From Mycobacterium sp. 852014-50255_SCH5639931 (GTDB taxonomy: Bacteria > Actinomycetota > Actinomycetes > Mycobacteriales > Mycobacteriaceae): a DNA stretch of 33,950 nucleotides. Positions 7,632 to 14,917 of the stretch are shown piece after piece. Position 1 is the stretch's first letter. Each line of letters opens with the position of its first letter. Both the position numbers and the translations under genes were made by a program. The stretch spans positions 1 to 33,950 of the forward strand of contig NZ_LZSV01000025.1 in NCBI RefSeq assembly GCF_001665605.1, read 5' to 3'. The notes beneath the pieces were generated by a model. That model made no database searches. It was not told the origin of the DNA and saw nothing but the letters and a program-made list of their open reading frames with translations.

Positions 7632-7868
7632 ATGGGGGATGACAAGAGCGGGCCGCAAGAGGCCGTCACCGGCGCCGTCGAGGGCGTGAAGGGCAAGGTC
7701 AAGGAGGTCGGAGGGACCGTCATCGGTCGCAACGACCTGGTCGAGGAGGGCCAGGCCCAGCAGGACAAGGCCGACGCTCAGCGCGACGCGGGCAAGAAGG
7801 AGGCCGAGGCCGAATCCGCCCGGGCCGGCGCGGAGGCCGCCGAGCAGCGCCAGAAGGAAAACCAGTAA
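7632..7868 (+). CDS. CsbD-like small stress protein
   Basis: 78-residue, very hydrophilic, Lys/Glu/Ala-rich helical protein. The first 45 residues (AVTGAVEGVKGKVKEVGGTV) fit the CsbD-like pattern of a small two-helix protein induced by general stress sigma factors. The tail (residues 46-78) is a charged helix. Mycobacterial relatives have been annotated as microaggregate-binding protein 1; molecular role is unknown. ATG start has GGGAGG 7 bases upstream. A SigF-like promoter precedes it and a strong terminator follows, making it a single-gene unit. Confidence 0.85.
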   Translation: MGDDKSGPQEAVTGAVEGVKGKVKEVGGTVIGRNDLVEEGQAQQDKADAQRDAGKKEAEAESARAGAEAAEQRQKENQ

Positions 7869-7878
7869 GTCGTTGGTG

Positions 7879-7914
7879 AAGGGGTCCGGTCCCGATTGGG
7901 GGCCGGACCCCTTT
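7879..7914 (+). terminator. Rho-independent terminator of the CsbD-like gene
   Basis: 11-bp stem AAGGGGTCCGG (7879-7889) with CCGGACCCCTT (7903-7913), 13-base loop, followed by TTTGTT counted from 7912. It begins 10 bases after the stop codon. Confidence 0.85.
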
Positions 7915-7936
7915 GTTGCGCCCCGGTGCGGACGGT

Positions 7937-7961
7937 GTTTCAAACCGCCGCGCCCGGTTAT
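7937..7961 (+). promoter_or_regulatory. SigF-type promoter of the DUF3349 gene
   Basis: GTTT (7937-7940), 15-base spacer, GGTTAT (7956-7961), one mismatch from GGGTAT. The predicted leader is about 36 bases to the ATG at 8004. It lies directly after the CsbD terminator. Confidence 0.5.
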
Positions 7962-8003
7962 TCCTGGCTAGGACCGCCGGCTGGTGGGTGAGCGAGGTGC
8001 GAG

Positions 8004-8300
8004 ATGGGTTTGAGCGACCGGGTCGCGAGCGTTGTCGCGTTTCTGCGCGCGGGCTACCCGAGCGGCGCGCCCGCGCTCGGCTACACGCCGCTGTTGGCGC
8101 TGGTGCCGCGGCGGGTGTCCGACGACGAGGTCACGACCATCGCCAAGAAGCTCCTTCTCGTCGAGCGTCGTTCGATCACCAACGTCGATGTCGGGGTGGA
8201 AATCACCAGGGTCACCGACGAGCTGCCGTCGATAAGCGAGATCGAGCGTGTCCGGCGCCGGCTGACCGCGACGGGCTGGGCCGGCCACCACCGGGCCTGA
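8004..8300 (+). CDS. DUF3349 family small protein
   Basis: 98-residue actinobacterial protein of the DUF3349 family (M. tuberculosis Rv0543c is a member with a solved helical fold). Visible family features are the N-terminal helix (SDRVASVVAFLRAGYP), the G..P...Y.PLLAL segment around residues 20-35, a basic turn then DDEV, and a C-terminal helix ending in RRRLTATGW. Function is unknown. It has a weak ribosome binding site (GAGGTGCGAG). It converges on the endonuclease/phosphatase-fold gene with an 11-base gap. Confidence 0.8.
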   Translation: MGLSDRVASVVAFLRAGYPSGAPALGYTPLLALVPRRVSDDEVTTIAKKLLLVERRSITNVDVGVEITRVTDELPSISEIERVRRRLTATGWAGHHRA

Positions 8301-8311
8301 CGCCGCGCTAC

Positions 8312-9076
8312 TCACGCGTGTTCGAGGTCGACGACCAGCGGCCGATGGTCGGAGATTGCCATGGGCTCCGCCTCGACGGCGCTGCCGCGCAGGCGGCGAT
8401 CGTCGGTCAGGATGTGATCCAGCTGGCGGTCGGGGGCGTCCGCGGGGAATGTCGCGGCCGCGGCCAGCGCCCGCATGCCCGACCACCGGCGCACGGCCTT
8501 GGGTGTCATGTTGAGATCGCCGGTCAGCAGCCGCGGGCCGGGAAAGCCGCGCAGGTCGTGTACCAGCCGGCGCAGCTGGCGCCGATTCCAGCCGGGCACG
8601 AAGGACAGGTGCGTGTTGGCCACTGTCAGCCCGCCCATCGGGGTGTGCAGCTGCGCGATGACCGCCGCCCTGGGCTCTTCGTCGACCACCATCACACGGT
8701 TGGGGCCGGGCAAATACATCGGAAAGCGCATCGGAATGCGGGGCAGCCGCACCACCTGCCAGCTGGCCACCGGGTATCGCGACAGCAGGGCAATGCCGTA
8801 GGCCGCGGTGCCGGGTTGCTCGTGACCCGTGGCGGCCATCCACGTCGCCCCGGGCGTGCCGGAGATGGCCGCCACGAAGCGGTGTTCCGCGGCCCCCATG
8901 GCCTCGGCCGCCACGGCGGTGAGGTCGGCTCGCTCGGACCGCGGCTGGTCACAGTCAACCTCTTGCAGACTCAGCACGTCCGGATCGAGGCGCCGCACGC
9001 AGTCACGCAGCCGCTGAACTTCGACCCCGTCACCGACGGTGCGGCCGTGCAGGATGTTGAAGGTCGCCACACGCAT
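8312..9076 (-). CDS. Endonuclease/exonuclease/phosphatase family hydrolase
   Basis: 254-residue protein with the complete EEP-fold metal-dependent phosphoesterase signature: N7 (TFNILHG), E39 (LSLQEVD), THLSF in the middle, the TGDLNMTP loop, LDHIL, and terminal SDHRPLV with the catalytic His. The family includes DNase I-like nucleases, sphingomyelinases and inositol phosphatases; substrate cannot be told here. No signal peptide is present, so it is probably cytoplasmic. The ATG at 9076 is preceded by GGAG 8 bases away; a 128-codon upstream extension is Arg/Pro-rich noise. It follows the PIG-L gene on the same strand at 79 bases and may be transcribed with it. Confidence 0.87.
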   Translation of the reverse strand: MRVATFNILHGRTVGDGVEVQRLRDCVRRLDPDVLSLQEVDCDQPRSERADLTAVAAEAMGAAEHRFVAAISGTPGATWMAATGHEQPGTAAYGIALLSRYPVASWQVVRLPRIPMRFPMYLPGPNRVMVVDEEPRAAVIAQLHTPMGGLTVANTHLSFVPGWNRRQLRRLVHDLRGFPGPRLLTGDLNMTPKAVRRWSGMRALAAAATFPADAPDRQLDHILTDDRRLRGSAVEAEPMAISDHRPLVVDLEHA

Positions 9077-9155
9077 ATGGGTTTCTCCTACCCACTTTCC
9101 CGCCCATGCAGTCCCACGCCCGGCAACGGTCAGCCTGCTCCTGGACGCCGCGTGC

Positions 9156-9929
9156 TCACCGGAAGACCACCTCACCGACGGTGAGCAGTCGCTGCAGGAC
9201 GAACGGCGGCAATACAGCCGGAGCCTCGGCGCGGCCCGGCCGCAACTGGCTCCGATAGCATTGCGCCGCTTGCCGTTTGCGGTTGATGGCCCAGCCGGGC
9301 GCAGCGACCGAGCGGGCGCGGCCCCACGGCACCGCGGGGTCGGCCGGGCTGGCCCAGTGCCACATCCAGACCGGATATTCCAGCAGCGCGACGCCGGTGC
9401 GCGCGCATGCCGCCGCGGCGGCGCGTCCCACGGCTTCGTAGTCGGGATGCCCGTCTCCACGCCAGGTGGCGGCGCACCAGGCGCCGGGCCCGGCCGACCG
9501 CAAGATGTCCGCGAGGGCCCGGGCGAGCCGGTCCTCGTGGTTGGCCAGTTCGCCGTCGGGCAATCCCAGGCGCACCGGGGGAGGTGCTCCTAAAACGCCT
9601 GTGGCCCTGCGGAGTTCGTATCGGCGAGTCGTCGACAGGCGAATCCGGCCGGACCGCGTCGTCCCGGGCTGGGCGGCACCCCCGTCGCTGACCGACACCA
9701 CCCGGACGTCGACGCCCGATGCGATGAGTTGGGCGATCATCGCGCCCAGGCCGAGGGTCTCGTCGTGCGGGTGGGGTGCCACGACGATCAGGCGCCGGCA
9801 CTCGGCCAGGTCCAGTGCCGGCAGGGGGCCGCGCTCAAAAGCGGCCAGCCACAACGGCGCCGGGGTGCCGCCATGGGTCAGCGGCTTGGCCACGAACCGG
9901 GCACTGTTGCTGATCGGCGCGGTTCTCAT
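9156..9929 (-). CDS. PIG-L family deacetylase with altered catalytic motif
   Basis: 257-residue PIG-L/LmbE-like protein. The family motif, normally AHPDDE or PHPDDE, reads PHPHDE here (H53-P54-H55-D56-E57). The zinc ligands H53, D56 and H161 (GDGHPDYE) remain, but the Asp usually acting as general base is His55. Relatives remove N-acetyl groups from GlcNAc-type substrates (MshB, Mca, PIG-L). The gene starts 7 bases after the acyl-CoA dehydrogenase-like gene ends, so the two form an operon. In many bacteria this pair sits with a glycosyltransferase and a SAM methyltransferase; both are missing here. Activity is therefore uncertain, although the fold assignment is firm. Confidence 0.85.
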   Translation of the reverse strand: MRTAPISNSARFVAKPLTHGGTPAPLWLAAFERGPLPALDLAECRRLIVVAPHPHDETLGLGAMIAQLIASGVDVRVVSVSDGGAAQPGTTRSGRIRLSTTRRYELRRATGVLGAPPPVRLGLPDGELANHEDRLARALADILRSAGPGAWCAATWRGDGHPDYEAVGRAAAAACARTGVALLEYPVWMWHWASPADPAVPWGRARSVAAPGWAINRKRQAAQCYRSQLRPGRAEAPAVLPPFVLQRLLTVGEVVFR

Positions 9930-9936
9930 GGCGCCC

Positions 9937-10878
9937 TCAGCGCTGGCGGCCCGCGAGCTGCCCGAGCTCGGCGAGATCGCGTTCCGCGTGGCTTTGCCGG
10001 ATGTAGATTGTCAGGTCGGCGACCCGCTGGGCGTGCCGTCCGTCCTGGCAGAGCGGGCCCGGTCCCAGCGCGCGGCCGGTGCGGGTGATGGCCTCGTCGA
10101 CGGCGTGTTCCACGACCGTGCGGACGCGGCGGGCGAGCAGTTGCGCGGTGCCCGTCCGGTCGAACGGGTCGGAGTCGACATGTGTGGCCGCCACGGCCAG
10201 GATCGCGTCGCTGGCGGCCAGCGCGGCGTCCACGGCGCCGAGGTGCGCCAACGAGTACGCGTCGGCGGATTTGCTTCGGGCGCAACGGTATAGGGGATCG
10301 GACACCCTGCGTGCGCCCCCGAGCCAACAGGCTGCCACACCGATGGCGCCGTGCCAGAAACCGGGCCTGTTCAGATAGTCGCCGGGATCGCCCACGGCGA
10401 CGGCGTGGGTGTTGGTGAACTGCACCGGTCTGGTGTCGCTACCCGCCATTCCGGCGTTCCACCAGGTGCTGGGCAGCGGCTTGACGCTTGCGTCGGTCAC
10501 CTGCACGGCGAACAGGCCCGGCGTTCCGTCTTCGAGGCGGGCGGTCACCAGCGCGTGCGTGCAAAACCCTGCACCCGAGCACCAGACCTTCGTGCCCGTC
10601 AGGGTGAACGCCCCCTTGACGTCGGTGGCCGTCAGCACCGCGTCTGGCGCTTCGGTCGCCCAAACACCCCACAGCTGACCGGATTCCGGGGGTTTGCCAC
10701 CCAGTTCGTGCAGGATCGCGACGGCGTCCACGTGGGCTTCGGCGACCCGGGCCGCCACGATGTTCTCCTCGGCCAGTGACGCCAGACGTTGCCAGCGCTC
10801 GGCGGTGCGCCCGGACGCGGGCAGTGGCAGCTCGAGCCGTCCCGACTCGAGCCAGTGCCTGACCAAACCCGCCGTCAC
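9937..10878 (-). CDS. Acyl-CoA dehydrogenase-like protein, short
   Basis: 313-residue protein related to acyl-CoA dehydrogenases but shorter than the usual 380. The beta-barrel middle domain is visible (GAFTLTGTKVWCSGAGF, then NAGMAGSDTRPVQFTNTHAV), followed by a helical C-terminal domain. The N-terminal helical domain is reduced, and the usual catalytic Glu is not obvious. Such divergent members occur next to PIG-L deacetylases in carbohydrate-modification clusters and may be oxidoreductases of another substrate or inactive. GTG at 10878 is chosen for a GCGGGTGA sequence 6 bases upstream; a TTG at 10884 is the alternative. It is first in a two-gene operon with PIG-L. Confidence 0.72.
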   Translation of the reverse strand: MTAGLVRHWLESGRLELPLPASGRTAERWQRLASLAEENIVAARVAEAHVDAVAILHELGGKPPESGQLWGVWATEAPDAVLTATDVKGAFTLTGTKVWCSGAGFCTHALVTARLEDGTPGLFAVQVTDASVKPLPSTWWNAGMAGSDTRPVQFTNTHAVAVGDPGDYLNRPGFWHGAIGVAACWLGGARRVSDPLYRCARSKSADAYSLAHLGAVDAALAASDAILAVAATHVDSDPFDRTGTAQLLARRVRTVVEHAVDEAITRTGRALGPGPLCQDGRHAQRVADLTIYIRQSHAERDLAELGQLAGRQR

Positions 10879-11047
10879 ACGCAATCACCCGCCGCCGATC
10901 TCCCCAGTTGCCTGAGGCGGTGATCGAACCCGTGTGGCGCCCGAGCCTGGGTTCGCGCCGGTGTGAGGAGGCAGAATTCGGTGTCGCCCCGCTCATCATG
11001 AGCTGGGACCACGACTGCGGCGGCATCATAGGCGCGGGGCCAAGCGG

Positions 11048-11076
11048 TTGACACAACAGACAGATTTTCCCAAATG
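11048..11076 (+). promoter_or_regulatory. Possible SigA -35 element upstream of the nucleotidyltransferase
   Basis: A perfect TTGACA (11048-11053) with CAAATG 17 bases downstream as a poor -10. The surrounding 276-base gap (10879-11160) has lower GC near 11050-11100 and no gene I can support. Confidence 0.3.
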
Positions 11077-11160
11077 ACCGCAAGTTAAACGGGCTTAGCA
11101 ACTCTGGCGCCGTGTCCGCGCAGGTTGCACCCGCCGCCAGCGGGGTATGACCTATGCACC

Positions 11161-11739
11161 ATGGCACCTACCGAGGCCCACGTGGGCGCCCCCCCGTCCA
11201 GCACACCGCTGAGGGATGCGCTGCGTGGTGCGGCATCGGCGCTCAAGGAGAACGGCCCTCGATTCGCGTTGGCCGGCAGCTACGCGTTGTGGGCCTACGG
11301 CGCGCCCGAACCCACGCACGATGTGGACTTGGTGGTGGCCGAGACCGACGTCGACGACGCCGTGGCCACCCTCAGCGATGCCGGGTTCGCCGTAGAGCGT
11401 CCCCCGGAGGATTGGCTCTTCAAGGCGCGCACCGGCGATACGGTCGTCGACGTGCTGCACCGCGTCAACGGCGTGCGGGTGGAAGCGTCAGTCCTGGACT
11501 GCGCCGAGCAGCACGATGTGTTGGCCATCAGGATGCCTGTGCTGCCGCCCACGATGGTGCTGATCCAGCAGCTGCGTTCCCTCGGTGAGCATCATTGCGA
11601 TTTCGCCAAACTGCTGCCGGCCGTGCGCGCGGTCCGCGAACGGCTGGACTGGGAACGAATCAGGGCGTGCACCGCTGACAACGACTACGCGGTCGCCTTC
11701 CTGGTGTTGGTCGACAGGCTCGGCCTCGCCGCTCAGTGA
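11161..11739 (+). CDS. Nucleotidyltransferase-fold protein, orphan
   Basis: 192-residue protein with the minimal nucleotidyltransferase signature G39-S40-Y-A-L-W-A-Y-G, then THDVDLVV with metal-binding Asp54 and Asp56, and a likely third carboxylate on the DTVVDVLH strand. The C-terminal half is helical. The fold is shared by AbiEii/MenT-type toxins, MNT antitoxins and aminoglycoside adenylyltransferases. No HEPN or AbiEi partner lies next to it, so a toxin-antitoxin role is not supported by context. Translation probably starts at the ATG at 11161; the frame is open from 11125. Its 3' end overlaps the convergent Rho-N-like gene by 7 bases. Confidence 0.75.
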   Translation: MAPTEAHVGAPPSSTPLRDALRGAASALKENGPRFALAGSYALWAYGAPEPTHDVDLVVAETDVDDAVATLSDAGFAVERPPEDWLFKARTGDTVVDVLHRVNGVRVEASVLDCAEQHDVLAIRMPVLPPTMVLIQQLRSLGEHHCDFAKLLPAVRAVRERLDWERIRACTADNDYAVAFLVLVDRLGLAAQ

Positions 11740-11990
11740 TTCCGGAGCTTGGCTACCAGCTTGTCTTTCGTCAGGCTTGAATACCCCGACATGCCAAGCT
11801 CTTTCGCTCGTTTCTTCAGCTGCGGAACGGTCCAGTCCTGATACGATCCCGACTTGCCGCCCTTGCGCCCGACCGAGGACTTGCCCCGCGCGGCAGCCGC
11901 ATTGGAGATTCGGGCCGCCTTTTCCTTGGAGTCGCCCTGCTTGCGCAGGTCCTTGTACAACTTCTCGTTCTTGATCGACGAATTCGGCAT
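11733..11990 (-). CDS. Small basic protein with Rho-N/SAP-like C-terminal domain (DUF7218-like)
   Basis: 85-residue lysine-rich protein. The C-terminal 35 residues (WTVPQLKKRAKELGMSGYSS then a KDKLVAKL helix) form the helix-extended-helix of Rho N-terminal or SAP-like domains, which bind nucleic acid. The N-terminal part (KNEKLYKDLRKQG, AARISNAAAARG, SVGRKGGKSGSY) is a conserved basic segment found in small stress proteins. It likely binds DNA or RNA; exact role is unknown. ATG start is preceded by AGGAGG. A SigF-like promoter lies 50 bases upstream, which fits a stress role. Confidence 0.8.
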   Translation of the reverse strand: MPNSSIKNEKLYKDLRKQGDSKEKAARISNAAAARGKSSVGRKGGKSGSYQDWTVPQLKKRAKELGMSGYSSLTKDKLVAKLRNH

Positions 11991-12038
11991 GGTCCATCCT
12001 CCTGTTCACGATGAGACATCCCTGGCGTCGTGGTCAGG

Positions 12039-12065
12039 ATGCCCGCCCGGGCGGCAGTGAAAACC
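12039..12065 (-). promoter_or_regulatory. SigF-type promoter of the Rho-N-like gene
   Basis: On the minus strand GGTTT (12061-12065), 16-base spacer, GGGCAT (12039-12044): perfect -35 and one mismatch in the -10. The start codon at 11990 gives a leader of about 40 bases. Confidence 0.6.
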
Positions 12066-12097
12066 CTGTTCGTCTGCGCAGCTACCCGTCGCTGATT

Positions 12098-12123
12098 GGG
12101 TTACCTCGCATTGATCCGGGTAG
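12098..12123 (+). promoter_or_regulatory. Weak SigF-like promoter before the CheB remnant
   Basis: GGGTT (12098-12102), 15-base spacer, GGGTAG (12118-12123). The -10 is good, the -35 only approximate, and the start site would fall on the ribosome binding site of the CheB remnant (GAGGGGG, 12126-12132). It could still serve the downstream STAS-HATPase gene. Confidence 0.3.
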
Positions 12124-12134
12124 TCGAGGGGGTA

Positions 12135-12275
12135 ATGATTACCGCGAACGGCAAAAATTGCGACCTGCGTGGCGTGGTGGCAATCGGCGCCTCCGCGGGA
12201 GGAGGGGAGGCGCCGTCACGCCTGGCGGCGGGATTGTCGCCGGACGCGCCGCACGGCGGTGATGACGGTGATTGA
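12135..12275 (+). pseudogene. CheB-type methylesterase, N-terminal remnant
   Basis: ATG at 12135, preceded by GAGGGGG, opens a 46-codon frame reading ...LRGVVAIGASAGGGEAPSRL. VVAIGASAGG is the hallmark first strand and catalytic-Ser loop of CheB protein-glutamate methylesterases, and the following LAAGLSPDAP fits the next CheB helix. The frame ends at TGA 12273-12275, about 145 residues before the rest of a CheB domain would end. Dropping one base near 12255 would read on as APHAVMTVI, resembling the next CheB strand, and this coincides with the start of the STAS-HATPase gene. I read it as a cheB gene removed by deletion, partner of the intact CheR-PAS gene downstream. Confidence 0.7.
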
Positions 12276-13020
12276 GCCGCGCATCCGCATTCATGCCGAG
12301 GCGCAGCAGGAGGTGCCGATCCTGGTGGTAGAGGGCGTGCTGGACAGCTCCACGTATCGAACCGTCCGCGACACCGTCATCAAGGCCGCCCTGGACGAGC
12401 CGCGCGCGGTAATCGTCGATGTCGACCGGCTGTCCGTCCCGGCGGCCTCGGCCTGGACCGTTTTCACCAGCGCCCGCTGGCACGTCAGCATCTGGCCCGA
12501 CGTTCCGATTCTGCTCGTCCGCGCAGAGCCGAAGGCGCGGCGGGCGATCATCGCGGCCGGCGTGGCCCGCTATGTGCCGGTGCATCCCACCCGGGAGTCG
12601 GCGCTGGGTGCCGCGCGCAGTCGGTCGTTGCAGGTTCGGCGCCGGGCACGCACCGAACTCCCGCGCTCGCCCGGCAGCCTCGGCCTTGCCCGCGCCGTCA
12701 TCACCGATTGGCTCACCGAATGGGAATGCGGCGAGGCAACTCCGGTCGCGTCCACGGTGGCCACCGTCTTCGTCGAAAACGTCCTCGACCACACCGACAG
12801 CGCGCCGGTGCTGATCGTCGAAAGCTTCTCCGACGCCGTCACCGTCGCGGTGGAGGATTGCAGCGACCGCCTGCCCGGCCGGCACGAAGACGCCGATCGC
12901 GGCGCCGAGGTCGTGTCCGGCCTGGCGATCGTCTCCGCGCTGTGCCGGACGTGGGGCAGCACCCCCACATCGACGGGCAAGACGGTCTGGGCCCTGGTCG
13001 GTCGCGAAAATCAATTCTGA
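12262..13020 (+). CDS. STAS-HATPase fusion, anti-anti-sigma/anti-sigma regulator
   Basis: 252-residue two-domain protein. Residues 15-115 form a STAS (SpoIIAA-like) domain: VPILVVEGVLDSSTYRTV, then VIVDVDRLSVPAASAW. The position where phospho-Ser usually lies (DSSG) is PAAS. Residues 135-250 form an RsbW-like HATPase: N-box E172-N173-H177 (FVENVLDHTD), VEDCSD as G1-like box, SGLAIV as G2 and GKTVWALV at the end. Such proteins act by partner switching: the kinase domain binds a sigma factor or phosphorylates STAS partners. The ATG at 12262 is used, overlapping the CheB remnant. The CheR-PAS gene follows 55 bases later, suggesting a shared pathway. Confidence 0.82.
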   Translation: MTVIEPRIRIHAEAQQEVPILVVEGVLDSSTYRTVRDTVIKAALDEPRAVIVDVDRLSVPAASAWTVFTSARWHVSIWPDVPILLVRAEPKARRAIIAAGVARYVPVHPTRESALGAARSRSLQVRRRARTELPRSPGSLGLARAVITDWLTEWECGEATPVASTVATVFVENVLDHTDSAPVLIVESFSDAVTVAVEDCSDRLPGRHEDADRGAEVVSGLAIVSALCRTWGSTPTSTGKTVWALVGRENQF

Positions 13021-13075
13021 CGACCGCGAGTAATGTTCAAGTCCTTCAGCCACGCTCGATGCGGACGGGACTCGA

Positions 13076-14917
13076 ATGGACGGCACGACTGACGAGGCGT
13101 TCGAGGCCCTGCTGCGCTACATGCGGGATTCTCGCGGCTTCGACTTCACCGGCTACAAGCGCGCGTCGCTGATGCGCCGCGTCCGTCACCGGATGGACCA
13201 AGCGGGCTACACCTCCTTCGAGGAATACCTCGACTTCTTGCAAGCCAGTTCCGACGAATTCGCCGCCCTCTTCAACACAATCTTGATCAACGTCACCGCC
13301 TTCTTCCGTGACGCGGATGCGTGGGAGTACATCAGCTCGGAAGTCATTCCCCGGATGCTGGCGGAGCGCGGCCCCGCCGATCCGATCCGGGTATGGAGCG
13401 CGGGATGCGCGTCCGGCGAGGAGCCCTACACGCTGGCGATGCTGCTGGCCGAAAACCTGGGGCCCGAGGCGTTTCGGCAGCGGGTCAAGATTTACGCCAC
13501 CGACATCGACGAGGACGCACTGACCCAGGCGCGCGCCGCGTCGTATGATGCCAGGGCCGTCGAGTCGGTGCCGGCCGAGTTGCTGTCGCGCTATTTCGAA
13601 CAAATCAACGGCCGCTACGTTTTTCAGAAGGATCTGCGCCGCGCGGTGATCTTCGGCCGCAACGATCTGGTCAACGACGCGCCGATCTCGCGTGTCGATC
13701 TGCTGGTGTGCCGCAACACCCTGATGTACCTCAACGCCGAGACCCAGCGAAACGTGTTGAGCCGTTTGCATTTTGCACTGGCACCGCAGGGGACGCTGTT
13801 CCTCGGGCACGCCGAGATGCTGCTCAGCCACGGCGGCCGGTTCACCCCGCTGAATCTGAAACACCGAATCTTCCGCAAGGAGCTCGGAAGCCACACGGGC
13901 GCGGAGCGCTACGACCCGGACGGGGCATTTTACGAACGCCACGTCGACATGACGGGTTTGACCACGGTGCGCGACTTGGCTTTTCGTGCCAGCCCGGTGG
14001 CCCAGATCGTGGTCACGGGTGAGGACATCGTCGCGATGATCAACCAGCAGGCCGAGACCCTGTTCGGGCTCTCGGCCCGCGACATCGGCCGGCTGCTGCG
14101 CGACCTCGAGGTGTCTTACAGTCCGGTGGAGCTCCGCGCCTATCTGGAGCAGGCCAAGGTGGAGCGGCGGTCGGCGCGGATCCAGGACGTCAAATGGCAG
14201 CGGCCCGGCGCCGAGACGGTGTGGTTCGAAATCCACGTCAATCCGCTCGTCGACGCCGAGAACGGCCTGCTCGGTGTGTCGATCGTGTTCTTCGACGTCA
14301 GCGAGACGCGCGCCCTGTTGGACAAGGTGGTCCAGACCAACCGCCAGCTGGAAGCGGCGTACGAAGAGCTGCAATCCACGAACGAGGAGCTGGAGACCAC
14401 CAACGGGGAACTGCAGTCCACCGTGGAGGAGCTGGAGACCACGAACGAGGAATTGCAGTCCACCAACGAAGAGCTCGAGACCATGAACGAGGAGTTGCAG
14501 TCCACGAACGACGAGCTGCACACCATCAACGACATGTTGCGGGAGCGCAGCCTCGAACTGGACGAGGCGAAGAATTTCCTGGATTCGCTGATCGACTCTG
14601 TCCACATGGGGATGGTCGTGGTGGACCGCGAGATGAAGGTGATCCTGTGGAACCGCGGCTGCGAGGAGCTTTGGGGGCTGCGGTCCGACGAGACGATAGG
14701 AACCAGACTGACCACTTTGGACATCGGAATGCCATTGGACAGCGTCCGGCCGCTCATCGGCGACGCGTTCGTGGACGCCGACAGCTCCGGAGTGACGGAA
14801 GTGGATGCGGTCAACCGCCGCGGCCGGCCAACCCGGGTCCGCTTCACCTGCACGTCGTTTCGTTCGCGTGACGGAACGGTCGTGGGCGCGCTCCTGCTCA
14901 TGGAGGTGGTGAGCTAG
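13076..14917 (+). CDS. CheR methyltransferase-PAS-coiled coil-PAS signalling protein
   Basis: 613-residue multidomain protein. Residues 1-270 are a full CheR domain: the all-helical N-lobe with NVTAFFRD (R78) and the SAM-binding lobe with WSAGCASGEEPYTL (107-120), ATDID (141-145) and CRNTLMYL (212-219). Residues 295-415 are a PAS domain. Residues 432-487 are eight heptads alternating LQSTNEE and LETTNEE, a coiled coil well known in CheB/CheR fusion proteins. Residues 500-613 are a second PAS domain (MGMVVVDREMKVILWN). No output kinase or GGDEF domain follows. In motile bacteria CheR methylates chemoreceptor glutamates; no receptor is present here, so its substrate is unknown. It pairs with the eroded CheB upstream. 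Confidence 0.92.
   Translation: MDGTTDEAFEALLRYMRDSRGFDFTGYKRASLMRRVRHRMDQAGYTSFEEYLDFLQASSDEFAALFNTILINVTAFFRDADAWEYISSEVIPRMLAERGPADPIRVWSAGCASGEEPYTLAMLLAENLGPEAFRQRVKIYATDIDEDALTQARAASYDARAVESVPAELLSRYFEQINGRYVFQKDLRRAVIFGRNDLVNDAPISRVDLLVCRNTLMYLNAETQRNVLSRLHFALAPQGTLFLGHAEMLLSHGGRFTPLNLKHRIFRKELGSHTGAERYDPDGAFYERHVDMTGLTTVRDLAFRASPVAQIVVTGEDIVAMINQQAETLFGLSARDIGRLLRDLEVSYSPVELRAYLEQAKVERRSARIQDVKWQRPGAETVWFEIHVNPLVDAENGLLGVSIVFFDVSETRALLDKVVQTNRQLEAAYEELQSTNEELETTNGELQSTVEELETTNEELQSTNEELETMNEELQSTNDELHTINDMLRERSLELDEAKNFLDSLIDSVHMGMVVVDREMKVILWNRGCEELWGLRSDETIGTRLTTLDIGMPLDSVRPLIGDAFVDADSSGVTEVDAVNRRGRPTRVRFTCTSFRSRDGTVVGALLLMEVVS
14369..14536 (+). repeat. Heptad repeat (42-base period) encoding coiled coil
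   Basis: Eight 21-base units coding alternately LQSTNEE-like and LETTNEE-like heptads, giving a 42-base DNA period. The copies differ mainly at synonymous sites, so the repeat is old and held by selection on the protein. It could vary in unit number between strains. Confidence 0.8.

Noticed and set aside
10985..11052. Small frame reading MSWDHDCGGIIGAGPSG upstream of the nucleotidyltransferase
   Set aside because: Only 17 codons from its ATG, no homology, and it ends at the TTGACA element; could be chance.
11161..11990. Toxin-antitoxin pair of the nucleotidyltransferase and the small basic gene
   Set aside because: Genes are convergent, not an operon, and the small protein belongs to a Rho-N-like stress family.
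14369..14536. Tandem DNA repeat or CRISPR-like array
   Set aside because: The period is explained by coding heptads inside an intact gene; there are no spacers.
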